This document shows positions 7,588-17,092 of a stretch of 64,000 nt of DNA, piece by piece; within the stretch, counting starts at the first letter, position 1, and the number at the start of each line of letters is the position of its first letter. The DNA is from G965212025 sp965215765 (GTDB taxonomy: Bacteria; Pseudomonadota; Gammaproteobacteria; Poriferisulfidales; Oxydemutatoraceae), in NCBI GenBank assembly GCA_965215765.1, contig OZ244118.1, positions 2,046,001 to 2,110,000 of the forward strand, read 5' to 3'. A program made the position numbers and the translations under genes. The notes beneath the pieces were generated by a model. It was not told where the DNA came from and did not search any database. It saw nothing but the letters and a program-made list of their open reading frames with translations.

Positions 7588-8541
7588 TTGAAAAGCAACA
7601 GAAATGACCCCGATCAAAAAACGGAGGTCTGGTACATGGAGGTCGACTCTGACCAGGCGGGGCGTCGTCTTGATAATCTCCTGCTTTCCTTATTACCCGG
7701 TATCCCGCGCAGCCTGATTTACAAGATCATCCGTGATGGACAACTGAGAGTTCATGGAAAACGCGCCAAACCCCGCCAAAGACTGAATGGAGGTGAGCGA
7801 ATCAGAATCCCCCCCATATTTCACAACGCACGTACGCCCCATTGCGGGGCTGCAACGGGCAGCCTCGACTGGCTGCGCAAGCACATTCTGGCGGAAGAAA
7901 GCGGGTTCCTGGTCATAAACAAACCGGCCGGCATCCCGGTTCACGCAGGTAGCGGCTTAGGCTATGGCTTGGTCGATATGCTGAAAACTGCGGGACTGCT
8001 GAGCACTGACAAACACTGGCTCGTTCACCGTCTTGACCGGGACACCAGTGGCTGTCTGGTCATTGCCAAAAGCTACCGTGAAGCCCAGTTGCTACATCAG
8101 CAATTTGCCGATGCCCAAGTTGAAAAATACTACTTGGCACTGGCGCTTGGTCGCGTAAATACGAGGCAGGAGATATTTGCACCGTTGGAAATATCAGACG
8201 ACCATTCACTCCCAAAGGTTCGAGTCAGTAGTGAGGGGAAGCCGGCGCACACAGTTTTTTCACCGCTGGAGCCAGTCGGTGGCTCCCACACTTTGCTGAA
8301 AGTTCAAACACACACTGGACGCATGCACCAGATTCGAGTTCACGCAGCTCATTGGGGGCACCCTTTGGCAGGAGATGGCCGTTACGGAGACTTCATGCAC
8401 AACCGCCTCCTCAAAAAGAGCGGCCTGGATCGTGTTTTTTTACACGCGTCTGCCCTCTCTTTTAAACACGAAGGCAAGACCCTGAGATTTGAGGCCGCCT
8501 TGCCAGCTGATCTTGAAAAGGTATTGGCAGCTTTACGCTAA
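7588..8541 (+). CDS. rluC: RluC-type 23S rRNA pseudouridine synthase
   Basis: This protein isomerises uridines in 23S rRNA to pseudouridine. An S4 RNA-binding domain (about residues 22-75) is followed by the RluA-family catalytic domain with HRLDRDTSG at about 147-155; Asp150 is the expected nucleophile. NKPAGIPVHAG (about 111-121) and GRMHQIRVHAAHWGHP near the C-terminus are also typical. The start is a TTG at 7588; ATG 7636 is an alternative that would still keep most of the S4 domain. The following sppA, maf, rpmF and plsX genes match the gammaproteobacterial rluC neighbourhood. The RNase E gene often found upstream is replaced by the repeat array and DUF1326. Confidence 0.9.
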   Translation: MKSNRNDPDQKTEVWYMEVDSDQAGRRLDNLLLSLLPGIPRSLIYKIIRDGQLRVHGKRAKPRQRLNGGERIRIPPIFHNARTPHCGAATGSLDWLRKHILAEESGFLVINKPAGIPVHAGSGLGYGLVDMLKTAGLLSTDKHWLVHRLDRDTSGCLVIAKSYREAQLLHQQFADAQVEKYYLALALGRVNTRQEIFAPLEISDDHSLPKVRVSSEGKPAHTVFSPLEPVGGSHTLLKVQTHTGRMHQIRVHAAHWGHPLAGDGRYGDFMHNRLLKKSGLDRVFLHASALSFKHEGKTLRFEAALPADLEKVLAALR

Positions 8542-8649
8542 AACAGGCACAAGGTTGCCTGATATAGATATACTGCGTCGGTATACCCCGAACATGGGGT
8601 ATTGGCACGCCCGGGAAAGCAACGAGCACTTTTAAGGAGACCAAGCCCA

Positions 8650-9597
8650 ATGGAAAAAAACCAGGAATTCGCAATGACGGAACTCGGAAGAATAGTCATG
8701 GCAGACCGCCGTAAAGCCCGCCGCTGGAGCATTTTTTTTCGTTCGTTGTGGACGCTGCTGTTCATCGTATTGGCAGTCGCGTATGTGCGTAGCCCAGAAC
8801 CACACTCCGACTCCATGTACTTGAGTAGCGAAAAATCTTCGCCGCACACCGCGCTCGTAAAACTGCACGGCCCCATCTTTATTGACGGGCCAACATCCGC
8901 TGAACAGATAAATATGGCGCTTCGGGAAGCTTACGCGAACGAAAATTCGAAAGCGGTCGTTCTCGAAATCGACTCGCCCGGTGGAAGCCCTGTTCAATCC
9001 GGGAGAATCTATGACGAAATAAAACACTTGGGTCAGCTACATCCAGACAAACCCCTGTACGTAGTGATAGACGATATTTGCGCATCAGGTGGCATGTACG
9101 TAGCCGCTGCCGCCAGCACCATCTACGCAGACCAAGCCAGCATCGTGGGATCGATCGGCGTCATCGCTCCCGGCTTTGGCTTTGTCAACCTGATTGAAGA
9201 ATTGGGAATAGAGCGGAGAGTGTTAACCGCAGGGACTCACAAAGCCTTGCTGGATCCTTTCAAAGCGGAAGACCCGGCTGAGGTGGCAAATATTCAGCAG
9301 GTGCTGGATGACATTCACCAACAATTCATTGCCCGCGTGAAAGAGGGTCGTGGCGATCGCCTGGCAGATAACAGTGAAATTTTCAGTGGTTTGGTTTGGA
9401 CCGGAGAAAAGGCGAAGGAACTCGGCCTCATTGATGGTTTTGGAAGCACCCGCTACGTGGCCGAAGAAATCGTCGGGGAAAAAACCATCATTGAGTACCG
9501 AGCTTATGAAAGCCTGGTCGAAGAGTTCGTCGGCCGTTTCGGCAGCACCCTGCTCAATACTATTTATAGTTTCTTCAGTAGCCCCAGGTTGCAATAG
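8650..9597 (+). CDS. sppA: S49 family serine peptidase (SppA/SohB-like)
   Basis: This is a membrane-anchored signal-peptide peptidase of 315 residues. One transmembrane segment lies at about 29-46 (SLWTLLFIVLAVAYV). The short, single-domain form carries the Ser-Lys dyad: Ser146 in ICASGGMY and Lys198 in AGTHKALLDPF. EIDSPGGSP (about 106-114) and GSIGV (about 167-171) are family motifs. ATG 8650 is preferred over the upstream in-frame start at 8602 because TTAAGGAGA lies nine bases before it. It is followed by a small hairpin and then by maf on the opposite strand. The position between rluC and maf is as in Pseudomonas. Confidence 0.9.
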   Translation: MEKNQEFAMTELGRIVMADRRKARRWSIFFRSLWTLLFIVLAVAYVRSPEPHSDSMYLSSEKSSPHTALVKLHGPIFIDGPTSAEQINMALREAYANENSKAVVLEIDSPGGSPVQSGRIYDEIKHLGQLHPDKPLYVVIDDICASGGMYVAAAASTIYADQASIVGSIGVIAPGFGFVNLIEELGIERRVLTAGTHKALLDPFKAEDPAEVANIQQVLDDIHQQFIARVKEGRGDRLADNSEIFSGLVWTGEKAKELGLIDGFGSTRYVAEEIVGEKTIIEYRAYESLVEEFVGRFGSTLLNTIYSFFSSPRLQ

Positions 9598-9598
9598 G

Positions 9599-9618
9599 GC
9601 AAGACTAACGCGTCTTGC
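9599..9618. terminator. Possible bidirectional terminator hairpin between sppA and maf
   Basis: GCAAGAC (9599-9605) and GTCTTGC (9612-9618) form a perfect 7-bp stem with a 6-base loop in the 51-bp gap between the convergent sppA and maf genes. There is no T-run on either side, so termination is only suggested. Confidence 0.35.
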
Positions 9619-9648
9619 GACACTAACAGCCAAGACGGCGACAGAAAT

Positions 9649-10233
9649 TCAGGGAACGCGACACCCGGCAGCACGTAACATCCGACACACAGCAAGCAAC
9701 GGCAAGCCAGTCAAGGCGGTCGGGTCATCGGAGCGAATATGTTCCACCAAAGCAATGCCCAGGCGCTCATTGCGGAAACTGCCCGCGCATGACCAAGGTT
9801 TCTCCAAAGCCAGATAGTCGGCGATCTCCTGCTCTGACAATGCTCGAAAGCGAACTTCTGTCCTGACGTTTTCCACCCACTCGCGTTGTCGAACAGGGTC
9901 AAGCAAGCAAACGCCCGTATGAAAATGAACCGTGCGGCCAGAAACCTGACAGAGCTGCTTCCTGGCGTTGGCATGGTTTCCCGGCTTGCCAATAAAAGCC
10001 CCGTCAAGACTGACGCATTGGTCAGAGCCGATAATGAGTGCGTCAGGATGATTTTCCACCACGACCCGTGCTTTTTCGTGCGCAAGACGCGTCACCAGCC
10101 CGGAAACATCTTCTCCCGCATGCGGCGTTTCATCAATATCCGGCACCTGGACTTCAAAACGCAGATGCAGTCTTCGCAAGAGCATTTGGCGTGGCTTCGA
10201 ACTGGAAGCCAATATGATCTCACGCGGTGACAC
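9649..10233 (-). CDS. Maf/YceF family nucleotide pyrophosphatase
   Basis: This is a 194-residue Maf-family protein, a house-cleaning nucleoside triphosphate pyrophosphatase (the YceF branch acts on m7GTP). It has the N-terminal ILASSSKPRQMLLRRL block, DIDET (about 33-37), the central IIGSDQCVSLDG block with the catalytic-type Asp, and KPG nearby. The likely start is GTG at 10233 (V/M-S-P-R-E-I), the usual distance before the ASSS motif; a longer frame runs to 10296 but adds non-family sequence. The first six codons (10216-10233) belong to a 446-bp sequence repeated three times upstream. Confidence 0.85.
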   Translation of the reverse strand: MSPREIILASSSKPRQMLLRRLHLRFEVQVPDIDETPHAGEDVSGLVTRLAHEKARVVVENHPDALIIGSDQCVSLDGAFIGKPGNHANARKQLCQVSGRTVHFHTGVCLLDPVRQREWVENVRTEVRFRALSEQEIADYLALEKPWSCAGSFRNERLGIALVEHIRSDDPTALTGLPLLAVCRMLRAAGCRVP

Positions 10234-11550
10234 AATCAGCCGTTTTTGGCATGTTTTCCTGTACGAAACAAGCCAAAGTATTCGTAGGCAAAACATGCAT
10301 TAGAGACGAGCGTTGACGACTTTGGCGCAGGGACACTGCTCGCAGGAGCCACAACGCTGAAACCGGATTTTTCGGAACCGGCAAGCAGCAAGGCTTTTCT
10401 CATCCCCGGCATTTTTTTTGCCTCCCCTTCCAGTCCTTCGACAAAGCGCGCAACTGCGAACCAGGAAGAACCTCCTGACCAACACGCATTGATCCACGGC
10501 ATACCACCGCTGCGGTAACGCACGACGGTGACTCTGAAGCGCGTCCCCGCAAAACGTGCCCCAAGGCAAGCTTCCAGCGCGGCAGGCACCACACTGTCCG
10601 CCACTTTATTTTGAACCACGAATATGCACAGTCAACATGTCTCGCACCTGGATACATTTATGATCTCACACGGTGACACAATCAGTCGTTTTTGGCGCGT
10701 TTTCCTGTACGAAACAAGCCAAAGTATTCGTAGGCAAAACATGCATTAGAGACGAGCGTTGACGACTTTGGCGCAGGGACACCGCTCGCAGGCACCACAA
10801 CGCTGAAACTGGATTTTTCGGAACCGGCAAGCAGCAAGGCTTTTCTCGTCCCCGGCATTTTTTTTGCCTCCCCTTCCAGGCTTTTGACAAAGCGCGCAAC
10901 TGCGAACCAGGAAGAACCTCCTGACCAATACGCATTGATCCACGGCATACCAACGCCGCGGTAACGCACGACGGTGACTCTGAAGCGCGTCCCCGCAAAA
11001 CGTGCCCCAAGGCAAGCTTCCAGCGCGGCAGGCACCACACTGTCCGTCACTTTATTTTGAACCACGAATATGCACAGTCAACATGTCTCGCACCTGGATA
11101 CATTTATGATCTCACGCGGTGACACAATCAGCCGTTTTTGGCGCGTTTTCCTGTACGAAACAAGCCAAAGTATTCGTAGGCAAAACACACATTAGAGACG
11201 GGCATTGACGACTTTGGCGCAGGGACACTGCTCGCAGGAGCCACAACGCTGAAACCGGATTTTTCGGAACCGGCAAGCAACAAGGCTTTTCTCATCCCCG
11301 GCATTTTTTTTGCCTCCCCTTCCAGGCTTTCGACAAAGCGCGCAACTGCGAACCAGGAAAAACCTCCTGACCAATACGCATTGATCCACGGCATACCAAC
11401 GCCGCGGTAACGCACGACGGTGACTCTGAAGCGCGTCCCCGCAAAACGTGCCCCAAGGCAAGCTTCCAGCGCGGCAGGCACCACACTGTCCGTCACTTTA
11501 TTTTGAACCACGAATATGCACAGTCAACATGTCTCGCACCTGGATACATT
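10216..11550. repeat. 446-bp tandem triplication between maf and rpmF
   Basis: Three copies start at 10216, 10662 and 11108, spaced exactly 446 bp, with only scattered base changes. Each unit begins inside the first codons of maf and includes the maf upstream region. In each copy a minus-strand frame of 127 codons stays open (10236-10619, 10682-11065, 11128-11511), as do shorter overlapping frames, so coding cannot be judged. The short frame of 89 codons ends in a cysteine-rich stretch (RCGSCEQCPC). The gene yceD (DUF177), expected between maf and rpmF, is not recognisable in any frame. Copy 3 ends at a TAGAAT sequence (11552) that could be a -10 box for rpmF. Confidence 0.9.
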
Positions 11551-11705
11551 GTAGAATAGCCTGCTCTTGAAATTCCTCCTGCAGCTTTTCTGCCTGGATA
11601 TGCAGGCTCTTCGCTCAAAATAAGCCGCGCCCTAAAGGAGCGCTTGCTGGAGACTTCGGGGCTTGACAAGACTTTCACCAACGGACACGAAACCTGGAGG
11701 CAACT

Positions 11706-11909
11706 ATGGCAGTTCAAAAAAGCAAAAAGAGCCGCTCCCAGCGAGGCATGCGCCGCTCGCATGATGCGCTGAGCCATCCCACCTTATCTGAAGACCAAAC
11801 CACTGGAATGCGCCATCTGCGGCACCATATCGGGGCAGATGGTTTTTATCGGGGGAAGGAAATCATTCCCGCCCCGGTAGATGAAGAGAGTGAGGAAGAC
11901 GAGGAATAA
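11706..11909 (+). CDS. rpmF: 50S ribosomal protein L32
   Basis: This is the small ribosomal protein L32 of 67 residues, part of the large subunit. It starts with AVQKSKKSRSQRGMRRSHDAL, the gammaproteobacterial type without the zinc-binding cysteine pairs, and ends with an acidic tail (EESEEDEE) slightly longer than usual. A strong ribosome-binding site (CTGGAGG) lies just before the ATG. It is followed by plsX and fabH in the conserved order. The usual upstream partner yceD is missing and the triplicated sequence lies there instead. Confidence 0.93.
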   Translation: MAVQKSKKSRSQRGMRRSHDALSHPTLSEDQTTGMRHLRHHIGADGFYRGKEIIPAPVDEESEEDEE

Positions 11910-11976
11910 TCGGCAGTGAGCTGCTTCGCCTCAGGAAATCACAGCGAAACAGCTTTGGCCACCGGCCTTTGACCAC

Positions 11977-12987
11977 GTGCCACCAACCATAGCCATTGAC
12001 GCAATGGGAGGCGATCTCGGCATTGAGGTCACCGTGCCAGCCTCTTTGCACGCCTTGTCGGCCAACCCTGCTCTGGAACTCATTCTGGTTGGTAAAGAAG
12101 AGGAGCTGAAAACAGCACTTGCGCGCCACAATGCTGAAAACACACCACGTTTGCGCTGTCTGCACGCGAGTGAAACCATCAATATGGACGACAATATGGC
12201 GGTCGCCTTGCGCGTGAAAAAGCAATCTTCAATGCGCAAATGTATTGAATTGGTCAAAAACAAAGAAGCCTGCGCGTGCGTGAGCGCAGGGAATACCGGT
12301 GCCCTGTTGGCAATATCCCGCTATGTGTTGCGCACACTCACTGGCATCGATCGACCAGCCATCATAACCACCTTGCCAAACCAGCAAGGTAAAACCTATA
12401 TGCTCGATCTGGGAGCCAATATAGACTGTAAGGCCGACAACCTTTTTCAATTCGCCGTCATGGGCTCTGTTCTGTGCGCTTCGGTGGATCGCAAGCCAAA
12501 ACCGAGTGTGGGCTTGTTGAACGTGGGAAAGGAAGCGATCAAAGGAAGCGACCAGGTGAAACAGGCCGATCAGCAACTGCGCGAGACCTCACTGAATTAC
12601 ATCGGCTATGTCGAGGGTACGCAAATTTTTGACGGTTCTGTAGACGTGGTGGTGACAGACGGCTTTACCGGAAACGTGTCTTTGAAAAGCGCAGAAGGCG
12701 TAGGAAACTTGATTCTTTCCGAAATTTCCCGGATTCTGAGCAAGAACTGGCGGACAAAATTACTTGGCGTGGGTACGCGCAGCCTGCTCAAGCCCATTAA
12801 AGATTCCCTGGATCCCCGTGGCTACAACGGTGCCAGTCTGCTCGGCTTGCAGGGCATCGTCATCAAAAGCCACGGCAACGCGGATGCCTACGCCTTTGAA
12901 AAAGCCATTGACACTGCTTATGCCCAGTTCGAAGCTCGCATCCCGAGCCTGATTGACGAAAGGCTCGAGACCATCCTTTCCGGATAA
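11977..12987 (+). CDS. plsX: Phosphate acyltransferase PlsX
   Basis: PlsX makes acyl-phosphate from acyl-ACP for phospholipid synthesis. The 336-residue protein opens with TIAIDAMGGDLG, the family start motif, and carries CVSAGNTGALLAISRYVL and DLGANIDCK. The start is a GTG at 11977, a few residues before the conserved motif, as in most PlsX. It lies 67 bp after rpmF and two bases before fabH, so the three genes are likely one operon. Confidence 0.95.
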   Translation: MPPTIAIDAMGGDLGIEVTVPASLHALSANPALELILVGKEEELKTALARHNAENTPRLRCLHASETINMDDNMAVALRVKKQSSMRKCIELVKNKEACACVSAGNTGALLAISRYVLRTLTGIDRPAIITTLPNQQGKTYMLDLGANIDCKADNLFQFAVMGSVLCASVDRKPKPSVGLLNVGKEAIKGSDQVKQADQQLRETSLNYIGYVEGTQIFDGSVDVVVTDGFTGNVSLKSAEGVGNLILSEISRILSKNWRTKLLGVGTRSLLKPIKDSLDPRGYNGASLLGLQGIVIKSHGNADAYAFEKAIDTAYAQFEARIPSLIDERLETILSG

Positions 12988-12989
12988 AA

Positions 12990-13940
12990 ATGACGTACGC
13001 ACGCATTGCTGGCACTGGTTCATACTTGCCGAAAAAAACCGTAAGCAATGCGGATCTGGAAAAAATACTGGATACCAGCGACAAATGGATACTCTCTCGG
13101 TCGGGCATCGCCAACCGGCATATCGCTGCCCCTGATGAAACTTGCCACCAACTGGCAAAGCAGGCTGCGCTGGCGGCTTTTGAAGCTTCCGGCAACCGTG
13201 AAGTTGATTTGATCATTGTCGCAACCACAACCCCGGACAAGCATTTCCCCAGTACGGCCTGCCTGTTACAAAAAGCACTGGGCATTGCCGACTGCCCGGC
13301 TTTTGACGTACAGGCGGTCTGCACAGGATTTATTTACGCTCTGGATATCGCAAACCGCTTTATCAAAACGAAAGGTGCCACGCGCGCGCTGGTGGTCGGT
13401 TCCGAGGTCATGTCTCGCATTGTGAACTGGAATGACCGCACGACCAGCATATTATTCGGGGATGGTGCCGGTGCCGTCATACTTGAGGCCAGTGACCACC
13501 CGGGTATTTATTCAACGCACCTTCATGCGAACGGCAACCATGAACATCTTTTGCACGTCCCGCGCGGTCCCGGTGGAGATCCGGAAGCGAGCCCCTATAT
13601 CGAGATGCAAGGCAAGGAGGTATTCAAAATGGCGGTTCAAGCGCTGGAAAAAATTGTCGACGAAACTTTGCAGGCCAACGGATTTCAACAGTCAGACATT
13701 GACTGGCTGGTTCCACACCAAGCCAACAGGCGCATCATAGAAGCCACGGCGCGGAAGCTGAAATTGCCCATGGACAAAGTCGTGACCACGATTGCCGAAC
13801 ATGGCAACACTTCCGCCGCATCGGTTCCTTTGGCTCTGGACACCGCGATCCGCGATGGGCGGATCCAACGAGGTGTACATCTGATGATGGAAGCTTTTGG
13901 CGGCGGCTTTACCTGGGGATCCGCGCTACTGAAGTATTGA
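12990..13940 (+). CDS. fabH: 3-oxoacyl-[ACP] synthase III (FabH)
   Basis: FabH condenses acetyl-CoA with malonyl-ACP to start fatty-acid synthesis. The 316-residue protein has the Cys-His-Asn triad: Cys111 in QAVCTGF, His in VPHQANRRI (about 244) and Asn in AEHGNTSAAS (about 274). The glycine-rich C-terminal EAFGGGFTWGSALL is typical. It starts two bases after plsX. In many relatives fabD, fabG and acpP follow; here uvrC follows instead, so the cluster has been broken at this point. Confidence 0.95.
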   Translation: MTYARIAGTGSYLPKKTVSNADLEKILDTSDKWILSRSGIANRHIAAPDETCHQLAKQAALAAFEASGNREVDLIIVATTTPDKHFPSTACLLQKALGIADCPAFDVQAVCTGFIYALDIANRFIKTKGATRALVVGSEVMSRIVNWNDRTTSILFGDGAGAVILEASDHPGIYSTHLHANGNHEHLLHVPRGPGGDPEASPYIEMQGKEVFKMAVQALEKIVDETLQANGFQQSDIDWLVPHQANRRIIEATARKLKLPMDKVVTTIAEHGNTSAASVPLALDTAIRDGRIQRGVHLMMEAFGGGFTWGSALLKY

Positions 13941-14033
13941 CAACAGCGATAGGTTTTCTGCACAAATACAGATTGGAACAGGGGTTTCCAAAACAGCTTC
14001 AGAGATTGAAACAACAGAGCACAGGGGCACAGG

Positions 14034-15872
14034 ATGCAGGGAAAAAATGCCGACACAGGTCAATTTGATGCCACCAGTTTTTTGCGTGGACTGACCAACA
14101 AGCCAGGGGTTTATTGCATGCTGGACAACTCGCGCAACACCCTTTACGTGGGCAAGGCAAAAAATCTGAAAAAACGCGTCTCCTCCTACTTCAGACAACA
14201 GGAGGATCGCCCACGCATCACCATGATCAGGAGCCGGCTCGCGACGATTGAGGTCACGGTTACAGAAACCGAAGGGGATGCGCTGATGCTGGAATGTAAT
14301 CTCATCAAAAAGCTGAAACCGCGCTACAACGTGTTTTTGCGAGACGACAAAAGCTACCCTTACATCCGGATCACCACACAAAACGAATTCCCACGCGTTT
14401 CGTTTTACCGAGGCTCCCGAAAGATACCGGGACAGTTTTTCGGCCCCTACCCAAGCTCTCAGGCAGTGCGCGAAACCCTGAACCTGATGTACAAGGTTTT
14501 TCGCCTGCGGCAATGTGACACTTCAGTTTTCAAATCGCGGTCTCGCCCCTGTCTGCAGTACCAAATCCGGCGTTGCAGTGCACCTTGCGTCGGGTTGATT
14601 GCAAAAAACGAATACCAAAGCGACTTGCAAAACGCGATGGACTTCCTGTCCGGGAACAACCGGCGTCTGATAGAACAACTGGTAGAGAAAATGGACGAGT
14701 CGGCGGCACAGTTACATTTTGAAGAAGCCGCTAAAATCCGCAACCAGATTGAAATGTTGCGCGTGGTTTCCGAGCAACGCGGCCTGCGTTCGCAATCTGA
14801 AAACCTGGACATCATCGCGGCGCAGAGCAGCGGCGGACTTTCCTGCGTCCAGGTCTTCAAGGTCAGAGGAGGACTGAATATTGGCAACCGTACATATTTT
14901 CCGACCATCCCCGAAGGCGGGGCTCGCAACGAAGTGGTGATGAAGGCTTTTATCAGCCAGCACTACCTTGTCCAGAAAATACCGCGCGAATTGGTGCTCA
15001 ATCTTCAGCCAGAAGACTCGGAGGGATTGAAAGCCATGGTTGAAAAGACCGCAAAGCACAAAGTCCGCTTTTCAACCGGGGCACGCGGCGAAAAACGGAA
15101 GTGGCTGGAACTGGCGTGCAAAAACGCTGAATGCGCCTTGCAGGCACATCTGCTGACTCGTGAGAACCTTCACAAGCAGCGTATTGATCTACAAAAAGCC
15201 CTGGCCATGCATAGCGAGCCACGACGCATCGAATGCTTTGACGTCAGCCACACTATGGGCGAAGAGACGGTTGCGTCCTGCGTTGTATGGGACGAAGAAG
15301 GTTCGAACAACCAGTCCTACCGGCGCTTCAACATTAAAGGCATCACACCAGGGGACGATTACGCCGCCATGACACAAGCCCTGACCCGGCATTACCAAAG
15401 ATTGTCGAAAAGCCCACAACGGCTCCCTTGCCTGCTCATTATCGACGGCGGAAAGGGGCAATTGAAGTGCGCCCGCGAAGTGCTGGAAAGCCTGAATTTA
15501 TCCAGCATTCGCATTCTGGGTGTCGCCAAAGGGTCCGGCCGCAAACCCGGCCTGGAAACGCTGTACACCTTCACGGATGACGGTGCGATACGCTCAGTCC
15601 CGCTTCCCCTTCCCGTGCTCTACCTTGTCCTGAGGATCCGGGACGAGGCACATCGCTTCGCCATTACCGGGCACCGCCACCGCCTGATGCACAAACGCAA
15701 AAAATCCCCCCTGGAATCTGTCCACGGCTTGGGGCCGAAACGGCGACAAGTGCTGATCAAGCACTTTGGCGGCTTGCGCGGGCTGTGTCGTGCGAGTACC
15801 CACGAGATTCGCACGGTAAAAGGGATTGGCCCCCAACTGGCGAAAGCAATCAAAACGGTGCTTCAGGAATAA
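14034..15872 (+). CDS. uvrC: Excinuclease ABC subunit C
   Basis: UvrC makes both incisions in nucleotide excision repair with UvrB. The 612 residues hold an N-terminal GIY-YIG nuclease (KPGVYCMLD and LYVGKAKNLKKRV, about residues 22-50), a UVR motif for UvrB contact (about 200-235), the RNase-H-like second nuclease (ECFDVSHTMGEETVAS) and paired helix-hairpin-helix motifs at the C-terminus (SVHGLGPKRRQ, VKGIGPQLAKAI). Length is normal. It is directly joined to pgsA, as in Escherichia and Pseudomonas. Confidence 0.95.
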   Translation: MQGKNADTGQFDATSFLRGLTNKPGVYCMLDNSRNTLYVGKAKNLKKRVSSYFRQQEDRPRITMIRSRLATIEVTVTETEGDALMLECNLIKKLKPRYNVFLRDDKSYPYIRITTQNEFPRVSFYRGSRKIPGQFFGPYPSSQAVRETLNLMYKVFRLRQCDTSVFKSRSRPCLQYQIRRCSAPCVGLIAKNEYQSDLQNAMDFLSGNNRRLIEQLVEKMDESAAQLHFEEAAKIRNQIEMLRVVSEQRGLRSQSENLDIIAAQSSGGLSCVQVFKVRGGLNIGNRTYFPTIPEGGARNEVVMKAFISQHYLVQKIPRELVLNLQPEDSEGLKAMVEKTAKHKVRFSTGARGEKRKWLELACKNAECALQAHLLTRENLHKQRIDLQKALAMHSEPRRIECFDVSHTMGEETVASCVVWDEEGSNNQSYRRFNIKGITPGDDYAAMTQALTRHYQRLSKSPQRLPCLLIIDGGKGQLKCAREVLESLNLSSIRILGVAKGSGRKPGLETLYTFTDDGAIRSVPLPLPVLYLVLRIRDEAHRFAITGHRHRLMHKRKKSPLESVHGLGPKRRQVLIKHFGGLRGLCRASTHEIRTVKGIGPQLAKAIKTVLQE

Positions 15873-15887
15873 ATGGCGGGCTTTACC

Positions 15888-16439
15888 ATGAATCTCCCCA
15901 ACCTGCTGACTTTGACAAGGATATTTTCTGTCCCGCTCGTATGCGTGTTCTATTTGCTGCCGGCTACCTGGGGACGAACGGCGGCTGCGCTGATTTTTCT
16001 GTTTGCCGCATTGACTGACGTGCTGGATGGCTGGATTGCGAGGCGTTATGGAAAGTCAACACGTTTTGGTGCTTTTCTTGACCCCGTAGCAGACAAGTTG
16101 ATCGTAACGGTCACGCTGGTTTTGATCGTTGGACACAACGCAGACTTGCTGACCACTCTTGCCGCAATGGTCATTGTCGGACGTGAAATTGTGGTTTCGG
16201 CGTTGCGCGAATGGATGGCCGAACTGGGAAGGCAGGGGATGCTTGCCAGTTCACACCTTGCAAAAGTCAAGACAGTCGCTCAAATGACCGCCATTACCTT
16301 ATTGCTTTATCAGGAGCGGCTGCTTGGCATGTCCATGCTGGATATCGGGAAAGCCATGCTGCTGATTGCCGCAGCATTGACGTTGTGGTCAATGTTTTCG
16401 TATTTGTTGCGGATACGGAAAGGGGGGGCAATTACCTAG
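15888..16439 (+). CDS. pgsA: CDP-diacylglycerol--glycerol-3-phosphate 3-phosphatidyltransferase
   Basis: PgsA makes phosphatidylglycerolphosphate from CDP-diacylglycerol in the inner membrane. The CDP-alcohol phosphotransferase motif is complete: DVLDGWIARRYGKSTRFGAF followed by LDPVADK. Several hydrophobic segments span the rest. ATG 15888 gives the family start MNLPNLLTLTRI; an in-frame ATG at 15873, right after the uvrC stop, would add five residues. The gene is translationally close to uvrC and likely co-transcribed. Confidence 0.92.
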   Translation: MNLPNLLTLTRIFSVPLVCVFYLLPATWGRTAAALIFLFAALTDVLDGWIARRYGKSTRFGAFLDPVADKLIVTVTLVLIVGHNADLLTTLAAMVIVGREIVVSALREWMAELGRQGMLASSHLAKVKTVAQMTAITLLLYQERLLGMSMLDIGKAMLLIAAALTLWSMFSYLLRIRKGGAIT

Positions 16440-16507
16440 TGCTCGCTTCCTGACGGAAAGCGTCTAACTGTTGAACCCCGGAAACAGCCCAAAAGAAATG
16501 GCTGTAC

Positions 16508-16582
16508 TGGAGCGGGAAACGGGATTCGAACCCGCGACCCCAACCTTGGCAAGGTTGTGCTCTACCCCTGAGCTACTCCCGC
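16508..16582 (-). tRNA. tRNA-Gly (anticodon GCC)
   Basis: Read on the minus strand, the gene forms a full cloverleaf: a 7-bp acceptor stem (GCGGGAG/TTCCCGC with one wobble pair), D-arm with GGGG, anticodon loop CTTGCCAAG, and T-arm GGTTCGAATCC. The discriminator base is T and CCA is encoded. Glycine tRNA genes near uvrC-pgsA are common, but here the gene runs against pgsA. Confidence 0.93.
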
Positions 16583-17092
16583 AACGCATCAAAATTCTAT
16601 CCCTTGGCATCTCCTTGTCAATGCTTTGGAAGTTCGCCGTTTTCCTCTTGCCGGCTTTCAGTGAGTTGAAAAATAGCCAAGCCGGAAATTTGGCCCATGA
16701 GCAAAGCTCGGCAATGTCTATGTCCCCACGGGCACTATGCGTGAAAAAGCACCAAGGATCCGAGACTCAAAGGCCGGCAGCGCAAAGGAAAAACCGTCAC
16801 CTTAAAGTATTGATACTTTTCCTCAACAATTCGGACTCTTGTCGCCCACCCTGCTTTTTCCTTGATTCCGCTGCAGGTGCCGTGATAGCCTTTTGCGGCG
16901 TTGGCATCATTCCAAGTTCTTGACACGCGGGATACCTGCGAAATACAACACGGCTCCGGGGGACGGTTACTCCGTCTTCCTGGTCTGGCTGGAATACGCA
17001 AGATCATTAACTTCTGGAGTGACGTCACCATGACCCGGAGCATGAACTCAATGCCGCCGGTCTTGAGTTCGCATTAATTTAAGGAGAAAAAC
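16583..17092. other. Intergenic region without a supported gene
   Basis: No coding frame is convincing. It contains one copy of a 32-bp direct repeat (16770-16801) that returns downstream of the CsgG-like gene, and a TAAGGAG ribosome-binding site for that gene at its right end. Confidence 0.5.

Noticed and set aside
10236..11511. Annotating the three 127-codon minus-strand frames as genes
   Set aside because: Other frames are also open, no start signal or family motif was seen, and the sequence is simply copied; kept as a finding only.
16471..16923. ORF of 150 codons beginning MNPGNSPKEMAVLERETGFEPATPT
   Set aside because: It is the well-known false frame across the complement of a tRNA gene (here tRNA-Gly).
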